A DNA stretch of 20,251 nucleotides from contig JAPHUG010000409.1 of the NCBI GenBank assembly GCA_026197195.1, positions 1-20,251 on the forward strand. The letters are read 5' to 3'. Below, one piece after another: positions 13,853 through 20,251 of this stretch. Origin of the DNA: Sedimenticola sp. Its GTDB lineage: Bacteria; Pseudomonadota; Gammaproteobacteria; Chromatiales; Chromatiaceae. Numbering within the stretch: the stretch's first letter is position 1; each line of letters opens with the position of its first letter. Made by a program: the position numbers and the translations under genes. Below the pieces are notes generated by a model. That model searched no databases, was not told the origin of the DNA, and saw only the letters and a program-made list of their open reading frames with translations.

Positions 13853-14632
13853 ATGTCATTCACTGATGCACAGATGAACGCCTGGCTGGCCGCCTTTTTC
13901 TGGCCATTCGTGCGGGTTGGTGCATTGGTGGTGGCGGCCCCTGTCTTCAGTTCTCGTCAGACACCTGTGATGTTTCGTATCGGATTTGTACTGATTTTGA
14001 CCTGGGTGCTGATACCCGTCATTCCCGTCTCACCGGTAGTTGATGCCTTCAGTCACGAAGCGTTTGTGATCCTGTTACAGCAGATCTTAATTGGTGTGGT
14101 AATGGGTTTTATTCTGCAGATGGTGTTTGCAGCACTCATATTCGGCGGTCAAGTGATCGCCTACAGTATGGGGCTTGGATTTGCCTCCATGATGGATCCG
14201 CAGAACGGTGTCCAAGTGCCGGTTGTTTCCCAGTTTTATCTAATCCTCGCGACGTTGCTGTTTCTGATCCTCAATGGTCATCTGGTACTGATAGAGCTGC
14301 TGGCAGAGAGCTTTCATACCTTTCCTGTTTCCATGAGTGGTATAAGTCAGAACAGCCTTGCAGAGATCGTTGGCTGGGGAAGTCGTTTGTTCAGTGCCGG
14401 CCTGTTGATGGCGCTGCCTGTGATGGCGGCACTGTTACTGGTTAACCTGGGGATGGGTGTGATTGGACGTGCCGCGCCGCAGTTGAATATCTTTGCGGTC
14501 GGGTTTCCGATGTCAATATTGATCGGTTTTGTTCTGATCTGGATCACGCTGCCTGATGTGATGGCCAATTTTGCTGAGCTGCTGGAAGAGGGGATGTTCC
14601 TCATTCGGCGTCTTCTTCTCATAGGCGGGTGA
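13853..14632 (+). CDS. fliR: flagellar type III export gate protein FliR
   Basis: A 259-residue protein with about six hydrophobic segments. It opens with AWLAAFFWPFVRVGALVVAAPVFSSRQTPVMFRIGFVLIL and contains LLQQILIGVVMGFILQMVFAALIFGGQVIAYSMGLGFASMMDPQNGVQVPVVSQF, the central FliR signature. The C-terminus has APQLNIFAVGFPMSILIGFVLI. One FliR caps the FliP5-FliQ4 gate. The stop lies 3 bp before the flhB ATG. Confidence 0.98.
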   Translation: MSFTDAQMNAWLAAFFWPFVRVGALVVAAPVFSSRQTPVMFRIGFVLILTWVLIPVIPVSPVVDAFSHEAFVILLQQILIGVVMGFILQMVFAALIFGGQVIAYSMGLGFASMMDPQNGVQVPVVSQFYLILATLLFLILNGHLVLIELLAESFHTFPVSMSGISQNSLAEIVGWGSRLFSAGLLMALPVMAALLLVNLGMGVIGRAAPQLNIFAVGFPMSILIGFVLIWITLPDVMANFAELLEEGMFLIRRLLLIGG

Positions 14633-14635
14633 TGT

Positions 14636-15778
14636 ATGGCTGAGAACGAAGACGGTCAGGAGAAGACAGAAGAGCCGACAGCGAAACGCCTTCAGGATGG
14701 GAAAAAGAAAGGTCAAATCGCCCGCTCAAAAGAGCTCAATACCATGGCAATTACCCTGATTGGGGGAATGGCGCTTGTGAGTATGAGTGGCAGCATGGGG
14801 CATGACCTGTCCAGCATCATGGCGGGCAGTTTCACGATTCCCCGGGTCGATATGTTTGACACGATGGCAATGAGCCGACGCCTGGTCAGTAGTTTTCAGG
14901 ACGCACTGATGATGCTGGCCCCCTTCTTCGTCGTTGTTGTTGTCGTAGCTGTTCTCAGTTCCATCGCCTTAGGTGGGATGGCTTTTAGTGGCCAGGCCAT
15001 GGCCCCCAAACTGAGCAAGATGAATCCTTTGAAGGGGATGAAGCGGCTCTTTTCAATGAAGGGACTGGTTGAATTGGCCAAAGCAATGGCCAAGTTTTTT
15101 CTGGTTGGCGGTGCAACGGCACTGTTGATCTGGCTGACGCTTGATTCATTTATTGAACTGAGTGGCATGGCGTTGGAATCGGCCATTGGTGAGTTGGTTA
15201 ACCTGATTGGCTGGGCCTTTGTTCTGATCTCCTCAACATTGATTCTGGTTGCTGCAGTGGATGTCCCTTTCCAGGTTTGGGATCACAAACGGCAGATGAA
15301 AATGACCCGCCAGGAAGTCAGGGAGGAGATGAAAGATACCGAGGGTCGACCAGAAGTACGAGGCCGTATCCGCCAGCTGCAGCGTGAGCTGGCTACCGCG
15401 CGGATGATGGATGAGGTACCCAAGGCCGATGTGATCGTAACCAACCCGACACATTATGCTGTGGCCTTACGCTACAACCAGACCACCATGCAGGCCCCTG
15501 TGGTGGTTGCTAAAGGTGTGGAGTTGGTGGCAGCCAATATCCGTCGTGTGGGTAGTGAGCACGAGGTGCCCATTATTGAATCACCTGCCTTGGCCCGGGC
15601 GATCTACTTCCACACTGAACTGGGTGAGGCGATACCCGCGGGGCTCTATCTGGCCGTTGCAAAGATTCTCGCCTATGTGTTCCAGCTCAAGGCGCATTTG
15701 CCGGGGCAGGGTAGGCGGCCATCGACCCCGGATGATCTGCAGATCCCAGATGAACTAAAGGTGCCGGAGTCTAAATAA
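14636..15778 (+). CDS. flhB: flagellar export substrate-specificity switch FlhB
   Basis: A 380-residue protein. The N-terminal ENEDGQEKTEEPTAKRLQDGKKKGQIARSKEL is characteristic, followed by four membrane segments (about 36-55, 90-115, 147-170 and 187-212). The cytoplasmic domain holds the autocleavage motif at 270-273 (N270-P271-T272-H273 in VIVTNPTHYAVALRY). Cleavage after Asn switches export from rod/hook to filament proteins; the switch also needs FliK, which is not in this window. The C-terminal tail is slightly long and acidic. The stop TAA shares one base with the flhA ATG (TAATG). Confidence 0.98.
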   Translation: MAENEDGQEKTEEPTAKRLQDGKKKGQIARSKELNTMAITLIGGMALVSMSGSMGHDLSSIMAGSFTIPRVDMFDTMAMSRRLVSSFQDALMMLAPFFVVVVVVAVLSSIALGGMAFSGQAMAPKLSKMNPLKGMKRLFSMKGLVELAKAMAKFFLVGGATALLIWLTLDSFIELSGMALESAIGELVNLIGWAFVLISSTLILVAAVDVPFQVWDHKRQMKMTRQEVREEMKDTEGRPEVRGRIRQLQRELATARMMDEVPKADVIVTNPTHYAVALRYNQTTMQAPVVVAKGVELVAANIRRVGSEHEVPIIESPALARAIYFHTELGEAIPAGLYLAVAKILAYVFQLKAHLPGQGRRPSTPDDLQIPDELKVPESK

Positions 15779-17883
15779 TGGATGCCACTGCAATTCTGAA
15801 TAGTGTCAAGAGTTCCGGCATGCGCGGGTTGGGTGCCCCCATCGTGCTGGTCATGCTTTTGGTCATGGTGGTTATCCCGCTTCCACCGCTGGCATTGGAT
15901 ATCTTCTTTACGTTCAATATTGCCTTGTCGTTAATTGTGGTCATGGTGGTGGTTTATACCATGCGGCCTTTGGAGTTCAGTGTTTTTCCCAGCCTGTTGC
16001 TGGTTGCGACGCTGCTCAGGTTGGCCCTTAACGTAGCGTCTACCCGAGTCGTCCTGCTGGAAGGGCATCAGGGTGGGGATGCGGCGGGTAAGGTGATTGA
16101 GGCCTTCGGTGCTTTTGTAATTGGTGGTAACTACGCCGTTGGTCTGGTGGTGTTCGCTATCCTGGTGATTATCAATTTCGTGGTGGTTACCAAGGGTGCA
16201 GGCCGTGTCTCTGAAGTGAGTGCCCGGTTCACTCTGGACGCCATGCCAGGCAAACAGATGGCCATTGATGCCGACCTGAATGCTGGGTTGATCGACCAGG
16301 ATGAAGCGCGAACCCGGCGTGAAGAAGTGGCGAGAGAGGCCGATTTTTATGGTTCGATGGATGGTGCCAGTAAATTTGTCCGGGGTGATGCGGTTGCTGG
16401 CATCCTGATTCTGTTTATCAATATTTTAGGCGGACTGGCGATAGGCATGCTCCAGCATGACCTGGATCTTTCCACGGCGTTGCGTTTTTATGCGCTTCTG
16501 ACTATTGGTGATGGTTTGGTCGCGCAGATTCCTTCACTACTTCTCTCCACCTCGGCGGCGATCATTGTTACCCGCGTCACCTCCTCAAAAGAGGATATGG
16601 GCGGCCAGATACTCAGTCAGCTCTTCACCAACCCCAAGGCATTGATTATCACAGCCAGTGTCTTGGCGCTGATGGGTATTATTCCAGGTATGCCAAATTT
16701 TGCATTCCTTACGCTGGCTGCCTTCTCGGGGGCGGGTGCCTGGTGGATCATACAGCGTCAAAACCAGCAACAAGTAGCAGAAACAGCGGTTGAGCCCATG
16801 CCGGAGCCTGCGCCAACACCCGAGCAGAAGGAGCTGACCTGGGATGATGTGCAACCGGTCGATATTATCGGTCTTGAGGTGGGATATCGATTGATTCCTC
16901 TGGTGGATAAGAACCAGGGGGGGCAGCTGATGAATCGTATAAAAGGGGTGCGCAAGAAGCTCTCTCAGGAGCTGGGCTTTCTGGTACAGCCGGTACACAT
17001 TCGCGATAACCTGGATCTGAGTCCGGGGGGGTATCGGATCTCGCTGAATGGCGTGGCTATTGGCGATGCTGAGATCTATCCCGATCGAGAGTTGGCGATC
17101 AATCCGGGGCGGGTATTTGGTTCTCTGCAGGGTATAGAAACGACCGATCCCGCATTCGGTCTGGAAGCGGTTTGGATTGAGGCGTCTCAGCGTGATCAAG
17201 CGCAGACCTTCGGTTATACCGTTGTCGATGCCAGCACCGTTGTCGCGACTCATCTGAGTGAGATATTGCAGTCCCATGCCCATGAGTTGATCGGCCATGA
17301 AGAGGTGCAGCAGTTGATGGAAGTGTTGAGCCGATCTGCCCCCAAACTGGTTGAAGATCTGGTGCCTGAAGTGTTGACGCTCGGGCAGTTATTGAAGGTA
17401 CTTCAGAACCTGCTGGCAGAGGGTGTGGCGATACGTGATATTCGCACGATTGCCGAAACATTGGCGGAATATGGCCCCCAGAGTCAAGACCTCGGCGCTT
17501 TAACAGCCAAAACCCGGGTTGCGTTATCTCGGTCAATTGTCCAGCAACTTGTTGGTCCGGTTGAAGAAATTCCTGTGGTGGTGTTGGATCCTGGATTGGA
17601 ACAAATATTGCAGCAGTCAATTCAGCCCGGCCAGGATGGTGGTGTTGGTTTTGAGCCTGGGTTAGCTGAACAGTTACAAAAAGCGCTGGTAGAGACTGCG
17701 AATCAGCAGGAGACGGCAGGGCAGGAGAGTATTCTTCTTGTGGCCGCGCCGATACGAACATGGATGGCGCGCTTCGTGAAGCACAGTATACCGGGCATGA
17801 GTGTGCTCTCGTACAACGAGATACCGGACAACCGCAAAATCAAGGTGGTTGCCACAGTGGGCAGGCCAAGTGCAGAAACATAA
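15778..17883 (+). CDS. flhA: flagellar export protein FlhA
   Basis: A 701-residue protein of normal length. The N-terminal half carries about eight membrane helices and the FHIPEP signature: LLRLALNVASTRVVLLEGHQG, then FVVVTKGAGRVSEVSARFTLDAMPGKQMAIDADLNAGLIDQDEARTRREEVAREADFYGSMDGASKFVRGDA. A linker rich in Gln, Glu and Pro (about 325-355) leads to the cytoplasmic domain, which forms a nine-subunit ring that docks chaperone-substrate complexes. It overlaps flhB by one base. An 87-bp gap separates its stop from flhF. Confidence 0.98.
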   Translation: MDATAILNSVKSSGMRGLGAPIVLVMLLVMVVIPLPPLALDIFFTFNIALSLIVVMVVVYTMRPLEFSVFPSLLLVATLLRLALNVASTRVVLLEGHQGGDAAGKVIEAFGAFVIGGNYAVGLVVFAILVIINFVVVTKGAGRVSEVSARFTLDAMPGKQMAIDADLNAGLIDQDEARTRREEVAREADFYGSMDGASKFVRGDAVAGILILFINILGGLAIGMLQHDLDLSTALRFYALLTIGDGLVAQIPSLLLSTSAAIIVTRVTSSKEDMGGQILSQLFTNPKALIITASVLALMGIIPGMPNFAFLTLAAFSGAGAWWIIQRQNQQQVAETAVEPMPEPAPTPEQKELTWDDVQPVDIIGLEVGYRLIPLVDKNQGGQLMNRIKGVRKKLSQELGFLVQPVHIRDNLDLSPGGYRISLNGVAIGDAEIYPDRELAINPGRVFGSLQGIETTDPAFGLEAVWIEASQRDQAQTFGYTVVDASTVVATHLSEILQSHAHELIGHEEVQQLMEVLSRSAPKLVEDLVPEVLTLGQLLKVLQNLLAEGVAIRDIRTIAETLAEYGPQSQDLGALTAKTRVALSRSIVQQLVGPVEEIPVVVLDPGLEQILQQSIQPGQDGGVGFEPGLAEQLQKALVETANQQETAGQESILLVAAPIRTWMARFVKHSIPGMSVLSYNEIPDNRKIKVVATVGRPSAET

Positions 17884-17970
17884 GGCAGCCAATGTATAAC
17901 GATCGATAGAATGAACAGGCCGGTTTGAAGCGGCGTTTGATCGGAGTACTGGCTGCAGGGAAAGCTAGGT

Positions 17971-19251
17971 ATGAAGATAAAACGCTTTTTTGCATCCGAT
18001 ATCAGACAGGCATTGCGGCAGGTCCGAGAAGCCTTGGGTTCGGATGCGGTCATCCTTTCAAACAAAAAGGTCGATGGTGGCATTGAGCTGGTTGCCGCTG
18101 TTGACTATGACGCGGCGGCATTTACACCGGATGTATCCCGAGCATCTAAAACCCCTGAACCTCCTGCACAAAAACCTTCTCAGATTGAAAGCTCCGATCA
18201 GTACTCATCATTCGTTAACAGAACCAAGGCTCCGGTATCCCATCTGAAAGAGCCTGAACCCTCTGTTGTTCCTTCGGCGCAACCAGAGAGAGCGCCAAGA
18301 GTGGAGTGGTCACAGGACCCGGTGCTGGTAGAGATGCGCCAGGAGATGAAAGCACTGCGTCGCATGCTGGAGAACGACCTTTCGGGGCTGAGTTGGCGGG
18401 AAATGGGTGAGCATGCGCCAGAGACCCAGGACCTGTTCCGCCGGCTCATGGCACTCTCAGTGACCCCGGATATCTGCAGTCAATTAGTCAAGGCGGTGTC
18501 CAATGTAGAGACCGCCGACCAGGCGTGGCGCAAGGCTCTCTATTATCTGGCTGCAAAGCTGGAAACAGTGGGCGATGACCTGTTGGATCAAGGTGGTATC
18601 TTTGCCTTGATTGGCCCCACCGGTGTGGGTAAAACCACCACTATCGCCAAGCTTGCGGCCCGCTTTGCCCTACGTCACGGTAATCGCCAGGTGGCGCTTA
18701 TCTCCACTGATAACTACCGTATTGGTGCTCAGGAACAGTTGAACACCTATGCTCGAATCCTCGACGTTCCTGTTCGCTCTGCCGGTACCCGGGAAGAGTT
18801 GGCCGTTGCGCTTAATGCCCTTACTGGAAAACGGTTGATACTGATAGATACTGCTGGAATGAGCCAACGTGATGTCCGGCTCAGTGAACAGCTCTCCCTG
18901 CTTGATGTGGCGGGTCAGGGGGTGCAGAGTTTTCTCACGCTATCCGCTGCAACCGACTACTCATCAATGGAACAGGCTATTAACGCATTCGGGGCAGCCA
19001 AGCCGGCTGCCTGCATTCTCACCAAAGTTGATGAAGCGGGCTCGCTGGGTGGGGCGCTGTCCGCCTTGATCCACAAGGCGCTGCCCTTGGCTTTTGTCGC
19101 TGATGGGCAGAAAGTACCCGAGGATCTTCATCTGGCACGCTCACATACACTGGTCAGTAAGGCTGTGGCCTGTAGCAATGGGGGTGGGGAGTATTCTGAT
19201 GAATACCTGGCACTGGCATTAGGAGGTGCGAGAGCAAATGCTCATGGTTGA
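17971..19251 (+). CDS. flhF: flagellar placement GTPase FlhF
   Basis: A 426-residue SRP-type GTPase that sets the site of flagellum assembly, usually a cell pole. The N-terminal basic domain (MKIKRFFASDIRQALRQVREALGSDAVILSNKKVDGGIELVAA) is typical and is followed by a low-complexity, Pro/Ser-rich linker (about 55-115). The NG domain has GPTGVGKTTT (215-224), TDNYRIGAQEQL (247-258), the IDTAG box (292-296) and TKVDEAGSLGG (351-361). The final residues (GGARANAHG) overlap the next gene, whose SD and start lie inside this coding sequence. Presence of FlhF suggests polar flagellation. Confidence 0.97.
   Translation: MKIKRFFASDIRQALRQVREALGSDAVILSNKKVDGGIELVAAVDYDAAAFTPDVSRASKTPEPPAQKPSQIESSDQYSSFVNRTKAPVSHLKEPEPSVVPSAQPERAPRVEWSQDPVLVEMRQEMKALRRMLENDLSGLSWREMGEHAPETQDLFRRLMALSVTPDICSQLVKAVSNVETADQAWRKALYYLAAKLETVGDDLLDQGGIFALIGPTGVGKTTTIAKLAARFALRHGNRQVALISTDNYRIGAQEQLNTYARILDVPVRSAGTREELAVALNALTGKRLILIDTAGMSQRDVRLSEQLSLLDVAGQGVQSFLTLSAATDYSSMEQAINAFGAAKPAACILTKVDEAGSLGGALSALIHKALPLAFVADGQKVPEDLHLARSHTLVSKAVACSNGGGEYSDEYLALALGGARANAHG
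19221..19226 (+). promoter_or_regulatory. ribosome binding site for flhG inside flhF
   Basis: A perfect AGGAGG lies 11 bases before the ATG at 19238. The first G of the alternative GTG start at 19226 is itself part of this SD, which argues against that start. The site is embedded in the last codons of flhF, so flhG translation probably depends on passage of flhF ribosomes. Confidence 0.65.
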
Positions 19252-20125
19252 TGCAATAACTGATCAGGCCGCAGGATTGCGACGGATGGTTCAGCCCAGC
19301 CCAGTACGTGTGATTGCTGTCACAGGTGGTAAAGGGGGCGTAGGGAAGACCAATATCTCGGTCAATCTGGCGGTCGCAATGGCTGAAATGGGACGGCGTG
19401 TCATGCTGTTGGATGCCGACCTGGGGTTAGCCAATATCGATGTCGTACTGGGGCTGCATCCTAAATACGATTTGTCGCATGTGTTGAGCGGAGAACGATC
19501 ACTGGAAGAGGTTGTCCTGCAGGGGCCTTCAGGGATACAGGTTGTCCCCGGGGCTTCTGGTGTTCAACAGATGGCGGAGCTGAGTGAAGCGGAACACGCC
19601 GGGCTTATTCGTGCTTTTAGTGATGTGGGCAGTGATCTGGATGTCCTGATTATCGATACGGCTGCGGGTATCTCAGATACCGTCGTGAGTTTCAGTCGGG
19701 CTGCACAGGAGTTGATTGTTGTCGTCTGTGACGAGCCGGCATCGATTACTGATGCCTACGCTATGATCAAACTGCTGAACCGGGAGTATGGACTGGATCG
19801 TTTCCGTATTCTGGCCAACATGACGCGTTCTGCAGAAGAGGGGCGAAACCTTTACAACAAGATGTGCCGCGTCACGGATCAGTATCTGGATGTTATGCTT
19901 ACCTACATGGGCAGCATTCCTTATGATGAGAATTTGAGAAAAGCCGTGAAATCACAAAAACCTGTGGTTCAGGCCCATCCGCGCAGCCATATTACAAAAA
20001 TATTCAAGAATCTTGCCCAGAAGGCCGATAACTGGCCTGTACCTGATGGAGCCAGCGGACATTTGCAATTCTTCGTTGAGCGGCTGATTCAATTTACCAG
20101 CCATAACGGGGAGACAGGACAGTGA
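19238..20125 (+). CDS. flhG: flagellar number regulator FlhG (FleN/YlxH family)
   Basis: A 295-residue MinD/ParA-type ATPase that restricts the number of flagella and, in Pseudomonas (as FleN), antagonises FleQ. The N-terminus holds DQAAGLRRM (9-17), matching the DQAxxLR helix that stimulates FlhF GTPase activity in characterised FlhG proteins. The deviant Walker A follows (GGKGGVGKT, 30-38), then DADLGLANIDVVLG (59-72), IDTAAGISDTVVSF and a C-terminal membrane-targeting helix region (HLQFFVERLIQF). Start choice: GTG 19226 would begin within the SD, so ATG 19238 is preferred; ATG 19244 is a shorter alternative. It overlaps flhF by 14 bases and fliA by 4. Confidence 0.96.
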   Translation: MLMVDAITDQAAGLRRMVQPSPVRVIAVTGGKGGVGKTNISVNLAVAMAEMGRRVMLLDADLGLANIDVVLGLHPKYDLSHVLSGERSLEEVVLQGPSGIQVVPGASGVQQMAELSEAEHAGLIRAFSDVGSDLDVLIIDTAAGISDTVVSFSRAAQELIVVVCDEPASITDAYAMIKLLNREYGLDRFRILANMTRSAEEGRNLYNKMCRVTDQYLDVMLTYMGSIPYDENLRKAVKSQKPVVQAHPRSHITKIFKNLAQKADNWPVPDGASGHLQFFVERLIQFTSHNGETGQ

Positions 20126-20251
20126 ACGGACTGGCAACCTATACCTCCATACAGGAGATGGATTCCGACACGCTGGTTAACCGTCATGCACCATTGGTTA
20201 AACGTATCGCCTACCATCTGATGAATCGTTTGCCACCGAATGTACAGGCTG
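20122..20251 (+). CDS. fliA: RNA polymerase sigma-28 factor FliA (partial, 5' end)
   Basis: A frame opens with GTG at 20122, overlapping the flhG stop (GTGA), and runs off the right edge after 43 codons. The visible sequence, from SDTLVNRHAPLVKRIAYHLMNRLPPNVQA, matches the start of region 2 of FliA/sigma-28 (YxxLVKRIAYHLxxRLPxxVQ). FliA directs late flagellar genes such as flagellin and chemotaxis genes, under FlgM control. The start is weakly defined, since a MET at codon 13 (ATG 20158) is also possible; the GTG fits the overlap pattern of the operon and the family's usual N-terminal length. Confidence 0.93.
   Translation, partial: MNGLATYTSIQEMDSDTLVNRHAPLVKRIAYHLMNRLPPNVQA

Noticed and set aside
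16585..17298. 237-codon open frame on the - strand opposite flhA
   Set aside because: flhA is unmistakable across this region and the antisense product shows no family features. The same holds for the open frame at 17099-17761.
17918..17931. GG-N10-GC pattern upstream of flhF that could be a second sigma-54 promoter
   Set aside because: The spacing fits, but the flanking bases match the consensus poorly (no TTGCA, no TGGCAC). It could be tested by start mapping, but is not supported by sequence alone.
10400..20251. Search for an unusual or novel gene within the flagellar cluster
   Set aside because: Every gene has the expected length, motifs and order; no insertion, fusion, frameshift or missing catalytic residue was found.
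1..20251. Mobile elements, CRISPR repeats, tRNA or rRNA genes
   Set aside because: No transposase, integrase, direct-repeat array, tRNA cloverleaf or rRNA-like sequence was seen in either strand.

Overview
The window looks like a chromosomal segment of a polarly flagellated gammaproteobacterium with roughly 50-55% GC. The evidence is the Pseudomonas/Vibrio-type gene order fliLMNOPQR-flhB-flhA-flhF-flhG-fliA, the presence of FlhF/FlhG, a sigma-54 type promoter in front of fliL, and protein sequences that read like those of Chromatiales or sulfur-oxidising gammaproteobacteria. That last affiliation is a low-confidence impression. No mobile element, CRISPR array, tRNA or rRNA was seen.

Layout. 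Positions 1-1760 (+ strand) hold the 3' end of a LysR-type regulator gene, a small coupled gene of unknown function and an AI-2E/PerM-type membrane protein. This block ends in a strong hairpin (1740-1774) shared with genes converging from the other side. Positions 1781-5091 (- strand) hold, in order of transcription, a multi-domain response regulator with degenerate GGDEF and EAL domains, a Crp/Fnr-family regulator 10 bp downstream, and a small YgaP-like (DUF2892) membrane protein. The last has its own predicted promoter carrying a CRP-like palindrome. Positions 5092-5357 are a divergent regulatory region with several dyad symmetries. Positions 5358-10174 (+ strand) hold a large hybrid histidine kinase (membrane - HisKA - HATPase - dead REC - REC - Hpt), a UMF1/Atg22-like MFS transporter and a YugP-like zinc membrane peptidase.

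Positions 10175-10399 are an AT-rich control region with a good sigma-54 promoter and a FleQ-like box. From 10400 to the right edge runs the late half of the flagellar cluster: FliL, switch proteins FliM and FliN, export apparatus FliO, FliP, FliQ, FliR, FlhB and FlhA, then the placement and number regulators FlhF and FlhG, and the start of sigma-28 (FliA). Genes are packed with overlaps or gaps of a few bases, except 28 bp before fliN, 12-15 bp around fliQ and 87 bp before flhF.

The flagellar genes are ordinary in content. The most unusual part is the left-hand signalling block: a phosphorelay kinase divergent from a response regulator in which four of five domains have lost key residues, adjacent to a Crp/Fnr regulator with paired cysteines. 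That regulator has a CRP-like recognition helix, and a matching TGTGA/TCACA palindrome lies at about -42 of the neighbouring membrane gene.
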